DNA of 28,718 nucleotides, from the NCBI GenBank assembly GCA_965602945.1, contig CBFDBC010000017.1, positions 1 to 28,718 of the forward strand. Direction: 5' to 3'. This document shows, in pieces, positions 1 through 7,686 of this stretch (position 1 is its first letter; the number at the start of each line of letters is the position of its first letter). The notes under the pieces were generated by a model, which made no database searches, was not told where the DNA came from, and saw only the letters and a program-made list of their open reading frames with translations. Origin of the DNA: JAUXEH01 sp965602945. Its GTDB lineage: Bacteria; Acidobacteriota; Aminicenantia; Aminicenantales; Aminicenantaceae. A program made the position numbers and the translations under genes.

Positions 1-2
1 TC

Positions 3-77
3 CTCAATGACAAGATCGATCCAAAATTCGACAAGCAGAGCGAGCGGATGCTCAAAGCCCTGGGATATATCAAGTAG
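3..77 (+). CDS. C-terminal tail of an unidentified protein (partial)
   Basis: An open frame enters from the left edge and stops with TAG, leaving 24 residues that end in SERMLKALGYIK. An ending of the form LKALGYI is common at the C-terminus of sulfatase/phosphodiesterase-type proteins of the alkaline phosphatase superfamily, so that is the best guess, but 24 residues cannot prove it. The frame has no start in the window. It is separated from the nuo operon by about 110 bases that carry a promoter-like sequence, so it is probably a separate transcription unit. Confidence 0.45.
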   Translation, partial: LNDKIDPKFDKQSERMLKALGYIK

Positions 78-141
78 AGAGTCCCTGTTTCCGGCAAATT
101 TTCCCGGTCTCAAAATATTTAGAAAAAAGCTGTAAAAATGT

Positions 142-170
142 TTGCATCTTTTTTTTTTATTGTATAAAAT
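142..170 (+). promoter_or_regulatory. Putative sigma-70 promoter of the nuo operon
   Basis: TTGCAT (142-147) and TAAAAT (165-170) are separated by 17 bases, partly a T-run. A start point near 177 would leave a leader of only about 12 bases before the nuoA ATG at 189, and no Shine-Dalgarno sequence is visible there. The message may therefore be translated from a very short leader. Confidence 0.45.
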
Positions 171-188
171 CGGTGCCTTAAAACTCCC

Positions 189-536
189 ATGATTGAACTA
201 TTCTTTGTCTTTCTCATCACCGGGGTCCTCGGCGGGCTGCTCGTGGTGGTCAACAAGATCACCGGACCCAAGAGGACCAATCCCACCAAAGAAACGCCTT
301 ATGAGTGCGGAAGCCCCTATCTTCAAGACCGGATCTACCCCATCCCCATCAAATACTATCTCGTGGCCTTTCTTTTCCTGGTCTTTGATGTGGAAGTGGT
401 CTTTTTCTATCCCTGGGCATTGATCTTCAAGGAAGTCGGCTCCCCGGCACTGATTTTCATGTTCGCCTACATTGCGATCCTGGGTCTTGGATTCGTGTAC
501 GCGTGGAAGAAGGGGGCTTTTCAGTGGGAAAAATAA
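189..536 (+). CDS. nuoA: NADH-quinone oxidoreductase subunit A (NuoA)
   Basis: Small membrane subunit of respiratory complex I that helps form the junction between the peripheral and membrane arms. The 115 residues match the usual length. Three hydrophobic segments are visible (about residues 3-24, 58-78 and 85-105). Between the first two lies the family signature loop with ETPYECG and, further on, the acidic FDVEVVFFYPWA motif. It is the first gene of the operon. ATG at 189 is the only sensible start because the frame upstream is not coding-like, although no ribosome binding site precedes it. NuoB overlaps its 3' end. Confidence 0.95.
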   Translation: MIELFFVFLITGVLGGLLVVVNKITGPKRTNPTKETPYECGSPYLQDRIYPIPIKYYLVAFLFLVFDVEVVFFYPWALIFKEVGSPALIFMFAYIAILGLGFVYAWKKGAFQWEK

Positions 537-1036
537 AGAAACGCGCCTACTACCAGGAGACGTTGAACGGCGGATTCATCGCGACCAAACTCAACACCAT
601 GTTGGGCTGGGGCCGCAAGTACTCGCTCTTCCACTACCCCTTCATCACGGCCTGCTGCGGCATGGAGTATATGTCGGCGGCCTGTGCGCACTGGGATTTT
701 GACCGGTTCGGGGTAGGGATGACCACCTTCTCGCCCCGCCAGGCGGATATGCTGTTTGTGGTCGGGACCATCTCCCAGAAGGAAGCCCCCGTGCTCAAGA
801 CGGTCTATGATCAGCTGTGCGAGCCCAACTGGGTCATCGCATGCGGCGCCTGCGCGGTCAGCGGTGGTATCTACGACAACTATGCCGTGCTTCAGGGGAT
901 AGACCAGATCATTCCCGTGGATGTTTACATCCCGGGCTGCCCACCCAGGCCGGAGACCATCCTGAATGCGTTGGAGAGGCTCCAGGATAAGATCCAGCAC
1001 CAAAAACAAGATTGGCGATGGAAAATCAAAAAGTAA
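524..1036 (+). CDS. nuoB: NADH-quinone oxidoreductase subunit B (NuoB)
   Basis: Peripheral complex I subunit that carries the terminal iron-sulfur cluster N2, which donates electrons to quinone. The cluster ligands are visible: the tandem cysteines in TACCGMEY, the cysteines in ACGACAVSGG, and the cysteine in PGCPPRPE. The frame is open further upstream with a GTG at 503. The GTG at 524 is preferred because a purine-rich GAAGAAGGGGG lies 7 bases before it, giving 170 residues, normal for the family. The gene starts inside the end of nuoA and its own end overlaps nuoC, which suggests translational coupling. Confidence 0.93.
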   Translation: MGKIKKRAYYQETLNGGFIATKLNTMLGWGRKYSLFHYPFITACCGMEYMSAACAHWDFDRFGVGMTTFSPRQADMLFVVGTISQKEAPVLKTVYDQLCEPNWVIACGACAVSGGIYDNYAVLQGIDQIIPVDVYIPGCPPRPETILNALERLQDKIQHQKQDWRWKIKK

Positions 1037-1509
1037 TCGAAGCTCTGCAGGAGAAGTTCCCCGAGGCCGTGGTGGAGGTGTCCGCTCAATTCGGAGACGA
1101 TACGCTTGTCATCCAGAAGAAAGCGCTTCAGGAGATCATGGATTTCCTCTACCCCAAGCCTTATGAATTCACCATGCTGCTGGACCTCACCTGTGTGGAC
1201 TACATGGGAGAGACGCCACGGTACCAGATGGTCTATCATGTCTATTCCATGACCCATAGCCTGCGGCTCCGGATCAAGGCCGCGGTGGGGGAGGGGGATC
1301 TGACCATAGATTCTCTGACCGGACTCTGGAAGAACGCGAACTGGCTGGAGAGAGAGGTGTACGACATGTTCGGCATCCGCTTTAACCGGCACCCGGACAT
1401 GCGGCGCCTGTTCATGTATGAGGGATTCGAGGGACATCCCCTGCGCAAGGACTACCCGCTGCGCAAACGCCAGCCCTGTATTCAGCTGAGGCAGACAGAT
1501 GACGACTAG
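1018..1509 (+). CDS. nuoC: NADH-quinone oxidoreductase subunit C (NuoC)
   Basis: Hydrophilic 30-kDa-type subunit of complex I that packs against NuoD in the quinone-reducing module. The 163-residue product carries the family signature near its C-terminus: LEREVYDMFGIRFNRHPDMR, followed by GHPLRKDYPL. It is a stand-alone NuoC, not a NuoCD fusion. ATG at 1018 is chosen over the in-frame TTG at 1012. It overlaps the last bases of nuoB, and its stop overlaps the nuoD start. Confidence 0.94.
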   Translation: MENQKVIEALQEKFPEAVVEVSAQFGDDTLVIQKKALQEIMDFLYPKPYEFTMLLDLTCVDYMGETPRYQMVYHVYSMTHSLRLRIKAAVGEGDLTIDSLTGLWKNANWLEREVYDMFGIRFNRHPDMRRLFMYEGFEGHPLRKDYPLRKRQPCIQLRQTDDD

Positions 1510-2830
1510 GTTACAGAAGGAAGCCAAGCAGGAAAGCCTCCTGATCAACATGGGGCCCTCCCATCCGGCCATGCACGGGACCATCCGTATCATGCTGGAG
1601 CTGGACGGCGAGACCGTGCGCAATTCCGAGGTCGAGGTGGGGTACCTGCACCGGGGATTCGAAAAGACCTGCGAGCACAAGACCTATTTCAACATGCTCC
1701 CGTATACGGACCGCCTGAATTATGTCTCGCCCCTGATCAACAACCTCGGCTATGTGATGACCATGGAGAAGATGCTGGGCCTGGACATCCCCGAACGGGC
1801 GCAGTACATCCGGGTGATCATGTGCGAACTCTCCAGGATATCGGACCACCTCACGGCCCTGGCGGCCATGACCATGGAGTGCGGTGCGTTCACCGTGTTC
1901 CTCTATTACATCAAGGCCCGGGAGGAGATCTGGGAGGTCATCGAGGAGACCACGGGCGCCCGCATGACGACCTCGTATATCCGGATCGGCGGCGTGCGCG
2001 CGGATATGTACCCGGATTTCAGGCCCAAGCTCGACAAAGCCATGCGTATGACCAGGGATGTGCTCAAGGATGTGAGCGGCCTCCTGGACAAGAACAAGAT
2101 CTGGATCGACCGGACCCGGGATGTCGCAGTGGCGAATCCCGAGATGGCGATCAACTATGGATTCACGGGGCCTTTTTTGAGGGCGTCCGGCGTCTCCTAT
2201 GACGTGCGCAAGGCTCATCCGTACCTCGTGTACGACCGGATGGATTTCGAAGTCCCACTGGGAGAACAGGGGGACAACTACGACCGCTACCTCGTGCGCA
2301 TGAAAGAGATGGAGCAGAGCCTGCGCATCATCGAGCAGGCAGTGGCCAAAATGCCTCCGGCTACCTCATCAGCCGATCTGATGGCCAAGGGTGTAGAGCC
2401 GGCCGAGGCCATTAAAAACTCCCGATCTCAGAAGGTCACCGAGCGCATTAAACTGTCGCCCAATTTGGAAGGATCGGAAAAGGATGCATACCCGGATATC
2501 CTGTCGGCAGGTAAAAAATATATCGTACCTCCCAAGGAGGATACCTATACCAACATCGAGGGCCTGATCAATCATTTCAAGTTTTTCATGCGCGGTCATG
2601 GGATCCGACCCCCCAAGGGTGAGGTGTATTTTTCCGTTGAGGGCGGCAGCGGCGAAGTGGGCTTCTACATCGTGTCCGACGGGACCGACAAGCCCTACCG
2701 CCTGCATCTGCGTGCTCCCTGCCTGCACATCGTTTCCGCACTGGAGGAGTTGATCCAGGGGCACTATATCGCCGACATCATCCCGACTTTTGGTTCCACC
2801 AACATGATCGGAGGGGAGTTGGATCGATGA
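1499..2830 (+). CDS. nuoD: NADH-quinone oxidoreductase subunit D (NuoD), with an insertion
   Basis: The 49-kDa-type subunit of complex I. Together with NuoB it forms the quinone pocket. The N-terminal loop GPSHPAMHGT holds the conserved quinone-site histidine, and PYTDRLNYVSPL holds the conserved tyrosine that family knowledge places at the quinone headgroup. The C-terminal GEVYFSVEGGSGEVGFYIVS and RLHLRAPCLHI are also typical. At 443 residues it is longer than the usual roughly 390-420. The excess is a charged, alanine- and lysine-rich segment at about residues 287-340, between the RIIEQAV helix and the VPPKEDTYTNIEGLI stretch. The end is GGELDR rather than the more usual GEVDR. It overlaps nuoC by 11 bases and nuoE by 4. 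Confidence 0.95.
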   Translation: MTTRLQKEAKQESLLINMGPSHPAMHGTIRIMLELDGETVRNSEVEVGYLHRGFEKTCEHKTYFNMLPYTDRLNYVSPLINNLGYVMTMEKMLGLDIPERAQYIRVIMCELSRISDHLTALAAMTMECGAFTVFLYYIKAREEIWEVIEETTGARMTTSYIRIGGVRADMYPDFRPKLDKAMRMTRDVLKDVSGLLDKNKIWIDRTRDVAVANPEMAINYGFTGPFLRASGVSYDVRKAHPYLVYDRMDFEVPLGEQGDNYDRYLVRMKEMEQSLRIIEQAVAKMPPATSSADLMAKGVEPAEAIKNSRSQKVTERIKLSPNLEGSEKDAYPDILSAGKKYIVPPKEDTYTNIEGLINHFKFFMRGHGIRPPKGEVYFSVEGGSGEVGFYIVSDGTDKPYRLHLRAPCLHIVSALEELIQGHYIADIIPTFGSTNMIGGELDR

Positions 2831-3300
2831 GCCCGGAATTTTCGGAACAGACAAAGAAAAGCATAGACGAGATCGTGGTGCGTTATCCCGAGAAGGAGGC
2901 TGCACTGCTGCCCGTGCTGCACGCCGCCCAGAGGGAGTTCGGCTATATCTCCCGCGCCACGGAGAAGACGGTGGCTGGTCTCCTGGATATCGCTCCGGCC
3001 AAGGTCCACGAGGTCGTGACCTTCTACACCATGTACAACCGGCAGCCGGTGGGGCGGTATCATGTCCAGATCTGCTCCAACCTCAGCTGTTCGCTGTTGG
3101 GGGCCCGTTCGCTCATCGACCATCTGAGCGAGAAGCTGGGACTTCAGCCGGGCGAGACCACCTCGGACCTCAAATTCACGCTTTCTCTGGTGCAGTGCCT
3201 GGGTGCCTGTGAGCAGGCTCCCTGCATGATGGTGAATTTCGATTATTATGGAGACCTGGACACAACCAGGATCGACGAGATCTTAGACAATCTGGAATAG
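2827..3300 (+). CDS. nuoE: NADH-quinone oxidoreductase subunit E (NuoE)
   Basis: Thioredoxin-fold 24-kDa-type subunit that carries the [2Fe-2S] cluster N1a beside the NADH/FMN site of NuoF. The four ligands are visible as the two cysteines of QICSNLSCSLLG (about residues 80-85) and the pair in VQCLGACEQAPC (about residues 121-125). The 157 residues are normal. The N-terminal helical domain (ALLPVLHAAQREFGYIS) and VTFYTMYNRQPVG are family hallmarks. The ATGA overlap with nuoD and the 9-base gap to nuoF show that the gene is in the same transcript. Confidence 0.95.
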   Translation: MSPEFSEQTKKSIDEIVVRYPEKEAALLPVLHAAQREFGYISRATEKTVAGLLDIAPAKVHEVVTFYTMYNRQPVGRYHVQICSNLSCSLLGARSLIDHLSEKLGLQPGETTSDLKFTLSLVQCLGACEQAPCMMVNFDYYGDLDTTRIDEILDNLE

Positions 3301-3309
3301 AAGAAGACC

Positions 3310-4557
3310 GTGGAAGAAAAAGTGCTAAGCCGGTATTTCAATCAGGAAGGGGCCCACAGCCTCGCGTTCTACCTTGAGCAGGATGGATATCAGGCGGCGG
3401 GGAAAGCCCTCAAAGAAATGACACCGGAGGATATCCTCAACGTGGTGAAGGCCGCCAACCTGCGCGGGCGGGGAGGGGCCGGGTTCCCGGCGGGCGTCAA
3501 ATGGGGCTTTGTCCCCAAAACCGTCGACAAACCTAAATACCTCTGTGTCAACGCGGACGAAGGCGAACCGGGGACCTTCAAAGACCGTTACCTGATGACC
3601 TACGCCCCCCACATGCTGTTGGAGGGGATAGTCATCACCTGCTTCTGTGTGGGGATCAACACCGCCTACATCTATATACGGGGTGAATACGAGAACATCG
3701 CCCAGCGCCTGGAAGCGGCGATCGCCGAGGCGCGTTCCCAGGGCTATCTGGGCAAGAACATCATAGGCTCGGGTTTCGACCTCGAGGTGTATGTGCACCG
3801 CGGGGCGGGCGCCTACGTCTGCGGTGAGGAAACCGCTCTGCTGGAATCACTGGAGGGCAAACGGGGCAATCCCCGGCTCAAACCTCCCTTTCCCGCATCG
3901 ATAGGCCTGTTCCAGTGCCCCACCGTCATCAACAACGTAGAAACGCTTTCCAACATTCCCCAGATCATCCGCCATGGAGCGGACCGGTTCTGCAGCAAGG
4001 GGATGCCCAAGGACGGGGGGACCCGGTTGTTCGGCGTGAGCGGGCAGGTAAACAAGCCCGGGGTCTATGAGCTTCCAGTGGGAGGCAGCCTCAAGGAGCT
4101 GATCTTCACCCATGCCGGTGGGATGAGGGAAGGCAAGACCCTGAAAGCCGTGATCCCCGGTGGGATGTCGGCTCCGATCTTGAAAGCCGACGAGATCGAT
4201 ATCGCCCTGGACAGTGACTCCCTGATGGAAGCCAAATCCATGCTGGGATCCGGGGCGGTCATCGTCATCGATGAGGATACATCCATATTGGAGGTCCTGC
4301 GGTTCGTCTCGGAGTTCTATTCCCATGAATCCTGCGGCCAGTGCACGCCCTGCCGCGTAGGCAATCCCTGGATCCGAAAGACCGTCCAGCGGATCGTGGA
4401 CGGGAAGGGGCGGCGCGGGGACATCGAGAACATCCGCAGGGTGGCCGACAACATTATGGGCAAGACCCTTTGCCCTCTGGGGGACGCGGCTGCCATGCCC
4501 ATTCTGTCCCTGACCGAAAAATTCAAGGAGGAGCTGGAGGCTTCTCTGACCGGATGA
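3310..4557 (+). CDS. nuoF: NADH-quinone oxidoreductase subunit F (NuoF)
   Basis: NADH-oxidising flavoprotein subunit that binds NADH, FMN and the [4Fe-4S] cluster N3. GRGGAGFPAGVKW (about residues 52-64) forms the glycine-rich nucleotide site, NADEGEPGTFKDR follows, and GAGAYVCGEETALLESLEG lies on the FMN side. The cluster ligands are in SCGQCTPCRVG (about residues 338-348), with the fourth in TLCPLGDAA. The 415 residues are typical of a stand-alone NuoF without N- or C-terminal ferredoxin extensions, which argues against a bifurcating HydB/NfnB-type subunit. The start is GTG at 3310. The end overlaps nuoG. Confidence 0.95.
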   Translation: MEEKVLSRYFNQEGAHSLAFYLEQDGYQAAGKALKEMTPEDILNVVKAANLRGRGGAGFPAGVKWGFVPKTVDKPKYLCVNADEGEPGTFKDRYLMTYAPHMLLEGIVITCFCVGINTAYIYIRGEYENIAQRLEAAIAEARSQGYLGKNIIGSGFDLEVYVHRGAGAYVCGEETALLESLEGKRGNPRLKPPFPASIGLFQCPTVINNVETLSNIPQIIRHGADRFCSKGMPKDGGTRLFGVSGQVNKPGVYELPVGGSLKELIFTHAGGMREGKTLKAVIPGGMSAPILKADEIDIALDSDSLMEAKSMLGSGAVIVIDEDTSILEVLRFVSEFYSHESCGQCTPCRVGNPWIRKTVQRIVDGKGRRGDIENIRRVADNIMGKTLCPLGDAAAMPILSLTEKFKEELEASLTG

Positions 4558-6131
4558 GCCCGGAGATTGAGCGCACGATGGTAAAGATCACCATAGACGA
4601 TAGAGATATCGAAGTCAAAGAAGGCACGACCGTGTTCCATGCCGCCAAAGATGCCGGCATTCCCATCCCGCATTTCTGCTACCATCCCGCCTTTGCCCCG
4701 GAGGGCACCTGCCGGATGTGCCTGGTGGAGATCGAAGGGATGCCCAAGCTCGAGCTGGCCTGTTCCACTCTGATCCGGGAGGGCATGAAGATCTCCACCC
4801 AGAGCGAGCGTGTTCGGGCAGGCCGCATGGGCGTGCTGGAATTCCTGCTGGCCGAACACCCCCTGGACTGCCCCATTTGCGACCAGGCCGGTGACTGCAA
4901 GCTGCAGGACTATTACGAGGAGTATGGCCTGTATGACAGCCGGTTTGCCGAAACCAAAGACAAACACGAAAAAAAGGTGAGTCTGGGGAAATACCTCCTC
5001 CATGATCAGGAGCGCTGCGTCCTCTGCCGCCGCTGTGTCCGCTTCCTGAGAGACGTCACGGGTACCGGTGAGATGGGGGTTTTCGAGCGCGGGGGACACA
5101 CCGAGGTCAACGTGTACGAAGAGGGGCAGAAGGTGAATAACGATTATTCCGGCAACCTGGCCCAACTCTGCCCGGTGGGGGCCATCACGGATACGGATTT
5201 CCGCTTCCAGACCCGTTCCTGGTTCCTGGAGGAAGGCGAGTCCGTCTGTCCGCTCTGCAGCCGGGGATGCCGCATTGTGATCCAGGCTCACAGGGGCTTC
5301 GCCCGCTTCCGGCTGCCCAAGCGCGTCTACCGGATCAAGGCCGTGAACGATCCCCGGGTCAACGGCCCCTGGATTTGTGACATGGGCCGGTATGGATACA
5401 CGTACCTGGATGAAGGGCGGGCCACAGGGATTACGAGGAAAGACGGCCACTCTCCCGATTGGCCGGAGGCGACAGCCTGGTTGAGCGAAAAGATACTGCG
5501 GCTCAAGCACAGCAACCGGCTGAAACGTGTCTCCGTGATCCTCACCTCCCGGCTCACCAACGAAGAGCTTTTCCTGGCCAAAAAGATCTTCCAGGATGAC
5601 CTGGGCGTCGGCAGGATATTTTTTACCGATCCGCAGCCGGGGGAGGGGGACGACCTGCTGCTGACGCCGGAAAGGACACCCAACCGGAAGGGGGCGGAGG
5701 AGATCGGATGGGATCTGGCCCCCGTAGACATGGAGGCCCTGAATCGGGAGACCGATCTGCTCCTCGTGTTCGGTCCCGATTTTGAGTCCGCCCACAGTCT
5801 CTCCGATATCCAGGGCTGTTTCACACAGATCGAGACCACGGTTCTAGTCACACCCTTCGAGGGTGAGCTGAACACTCAAGTCGACCTGCTTCTGCCGGCG
5901 GCACCGGTGGCGGAGAAAGCCGGCTCCCTGACAAATACGGAGGGAGTGGTCCAGAGTTTCAGATCCGCCCTGCCCGCGCTCGGGAACAGCCGGGCGGAAT
6001 GGTCGTTCCTGGTCGACCTGGGCAAAGCGCTCGACCTCAGATTCAAGTTCTACAACCGGTTCAAGTCCTCGGAGACTGTATTCCAGGAAATGACCGGGGA
6101 AATCCCATTTTTCGAGAAGAACGGTGAGTGA
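4554..6131 (+). CDS. nuoG: NADH-quinone oxidoreductase subunit G (NuoG), short form
   Basis: Electron-wire subunit of the NADH module. The order is: a [2Fe-2S] ferredoxin domain (cysteines in HFCYHP near residue 42, GTCRMC near 53-56 and ACSTL near 70); the His-Cys [4Fe-4S] motif HPLDCPICDQAGDCKLQD near 102-119; a [4Fe-4S] set RCVLCRRC near 152-160 with CPVGA near 205; and CPLCSRGC near 231, which opens the molybdopterin-oxidoreductase-like domain. That domain is only about 290 residues here, so the total is 525 residues, against about 680-900 for common NuoG. Its last recognisable part is VDLLLPAAPVAEKAGSLTN. ATG at 4554 overlaps the nuoF stop. The frame stays open upstream inside nuoF, but no homologous sequence is encoded there. 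Confidence 0.93.
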   Translation: MSPEIERTMVKITIDDRDIEVKEGTTVFHAAKDAGIPIPHFCYHPAFAPEGTCRMCLVEIEGMPKLELACSTLIREGMKISTQSERVRAGRMGVLEFLLAEHPLDCPICDQAGDCKLQDYYEEYGLYDSRFAETKDKHEKKVSLGKYLLHDQERCVLCRRCVRFLRDVTGTGEMGVFERGGHTEVNVYEEGQKVNNDYSGNLAQLCPVGAITDTDFRFQTRSWFLEEGESVCPLCSRGCRIVIQAHRGFARFRLPKRVYRIKAVNDPRVNGPWICDMGRYGYTYLDEGRATGITRKDGHSPDWPEATAWLSEKILRLKHSNRLKRVSVILTSRLTNEELFLAKKIFQDDLGVGRIFFTDPQPGEGDDLLLTPERTPNRKGAEEIGWDLAPVDMEALNRETDLLLVFGPDFESAHSLSDIQGCFTQIETTVLVTPFEGELNTQVDLLLPAAPVAEKAGSLTNTEGVVQSFRSALPALGNSRAEWSFLVDLGKALDLRFKFYNRFKSSETVFQEMTGEIPFFEKNGE

Positions 6132-7203
6132 TATCCTTATCCTGCTAATCAAGATCGTTGCCGCCCTGGTGTGGTTCCTCGTCCTCACGCTGTATCTGAC
6201 CTGGTTGGAGCGCAAGGAGAGCGCCGTCATGCAGGACAGGATCGGGGCCAACCGCGCTGACTTTTTCGGGATCCGAGTGATCGGACTTTTCCAGCCCTTT
6301 GCCGACGCCATCAAGATGATATTCAAGGAAGACTTCACGCCCTCGTTTTCCCGAAAGTTCATACACAACCTGGCGCCTTTCCTGGCTTTCTTTTTCACGG
6401 CGGTGACCGTGCAGGCCATCCCCTTCGGAGATGTGCTGCGCGTGGGCGGAAAGGAGATCAAGCTTCAGGTTCTGGACCTCGATGTCGGCATCCTGTTCAT
6501 CCTGGCCATGCTGTCCTTCACCGTCTATGGGGTGCTGCTCAGCGGATGGGCCTCCAACAGCCGCTGGACGCTGTTGGGCGGCCTCAGGGGAACCGCGCAG
6601 CTGGTTTCCTATGAGGTAGCCCTGGGCCTTTCCCTCATCGGCCTGGTGATGGTTTTCCCTTCGCTCCGGTTCTCCACCATCGTGAATTATCAGGAGGGGC
6701 TGCTGTTCGGATGGCTCCCCCAATGGGGGATCTTCCTCCAGCCGTTGGGATTTCTCGTGTTCCTGTTCGCCTCCATAGCGGAATCGGAACGGGTACCCTT
6801 CGATCTGCCGGAAGGGGAGTCGGAGATCGTGGGTTTCTTCACGGAATACAGCGGACTCAAGTGGGGCCTCTACATGTTCACGGGCTTCATGAAGGTCCTC
6901 CTGATCGCCTGCCTTCTCACCACACTGTTTTTCGGTGGATATCATGTGCCCTGGCTTTCCTCCGATGGGTTCCACTTCCCATGGGGAGGAGAGTGGCTGC
7001 TGCCCCACGGGATCGTTGTCCTCTTCCAGATCATCATGTTCAACGTGAAGGTCATCTTCTTCTGCTGGATGCAGATCCTGATCCGCTGGACCTATCCCCG
7101 TTTCCGGTATGACCAGCTCATGGATTTCGGCTGGAAGTTCCTGGTCCCCTTAAGCGTAATCAACATCGTGGCCACGGCCATCGTCATGACTCTGTTGAGA
7201 TAG
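6124..7203 (+). CDS. nuoH: NADH-quinone oxidoreductase subunit H (NuoH)
   Basis: Membrane subunit that closes the quinone chamber and starts the chain of charged residues leading to the proton pumps. About eight hydrophobic segments are visible across 359 residues. The highly conserved acidic loop is present (ERVPFDLPEGESEIVGFFTE, about residues 222-241), as is LTWLERKESAVMQDRIGAN after the first helix. The start is GTG at 6124, overlapping the nuoG stop by 8 bases. It is the largest membrane subunit encoded in this operon. Confidence 0.95.
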   Translation: MSDILILLIKIVAALVWFLVLTLYLTWLERKESAVMQDRIGANRADFFGIRVIGLFQPFADAIKMIFKEDFTPSFSRKFIHNLAPFLAFFFTAVTVQAIPFGDVLRVGGKEIKLQVLDLDVGILFILAMLSFTVYGVLLSGWASNSRWTLLGGLRGTAQLVSYEVALGLSLIGLVMVFPSLRFSTIVNYQEGLLFGWLPQWGIFLQPLGFLVFLFASIAESERVPFDLPEGESEIVGFFTEYSGLKWGLYMFTGFMKVLLIACLLTTLFFGGYHVPWLSSDGFHFPWGGEWLLPHGIVVLFQIIMFNVKVIFFCWMQILIRWTYPRFRYDQLMDFGWKFLVPLSVINIVATAIVMTLLR

Positions 7204-7212
7204 AATACTAAA

Positions 7213-7686
7213 ATGATAAAGCAATTCGGATATTTCCTGGAGATCGTCAGGGGCTTTCTTATCACGACCCGGCATTTTAACGTCAACATGTTCTTCCATA
7301 TCCTGAACCTCTTCGGGATCAAGACCAAGAGAAAAGGGGCTGTTACGCGCCAGTATCCCGAGGTTCCCATCGAGGTGGCCCAACGCCACCGCAGCCTCCA
7401 CCGGTTGATGCGCCGCGAGGACGGCAAGCCCCGCTGCGTGGTCTGCATGCTGTGTGCCACGGTTTGTCCATCCGAATGCATTTTCATCGAGGCCGCCGAA
7501 GATCCCGATGCCGAGATCCAGAAGTATCCCGACAATTTTATCATCGACCTGAACCGGTGCTGTTTCTGTGGTTTCTGTGTCGAGGCCTGCCCGGAAGACG
7601 CCATCCGCATGGATACCGGAGAGATCGAGCTGGCCCGCTATTCCCGCGATGACCTGGTTTACGACCTCGAGAAACTCACAGGATGA
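7213..7686 (+). CDS. nuoI: NADH-quinone oxidoreductase subunit I (NuoI)
   Basis: Ferredoxin-like subunit that carries clusters N6a and N6b between NuoG and NuoB. Two [4Fe-4S] motifs are visible: CVVCMLCATVCPSECI (about residues 76-91) and CCFCGFCVEACPEDAI (about 116-131). An amphipathic N-terminal stretch matches the membrane-associated helices of the family. The 157 residues are normal. The gene begins 9 bases after nuoH and its TGA overlaps the ATG of the following hydrolase gene. It is the last nuo gene present; nuoJ does not follow. Confidence 0.94.
   Translation: MIKQFGYFLEIVRGFLITTRHFNVNMFFHILNLFGIKTKRKGAVTRQYPEVPIEVAQRHRSLHRLMRREDGKPRCVVCMLCATVCPSECIFIEAAEDPDAEIQKYPDNFIIDLNRCCFCGFCVEACPEDAIRMDTGEIELARYSRDDLVYDLEKLTG

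Noticed and set aside
4341..4553. An N-terminal extension of NuoG within nuoF
   Set aside because: The extra residues are an out-of-frame reading of NuoF, and NuoG homology begins only after the ATG at 4554.
4317..5795. A 492-codon open frame on the minus strand opposite nuoF/nuoG
   Set aside because: It lies antisense to two clear complex I genes. Its composition (His, Gly, Pro-rich) is typical of a high-GC shadow frame, with no family resemblance.
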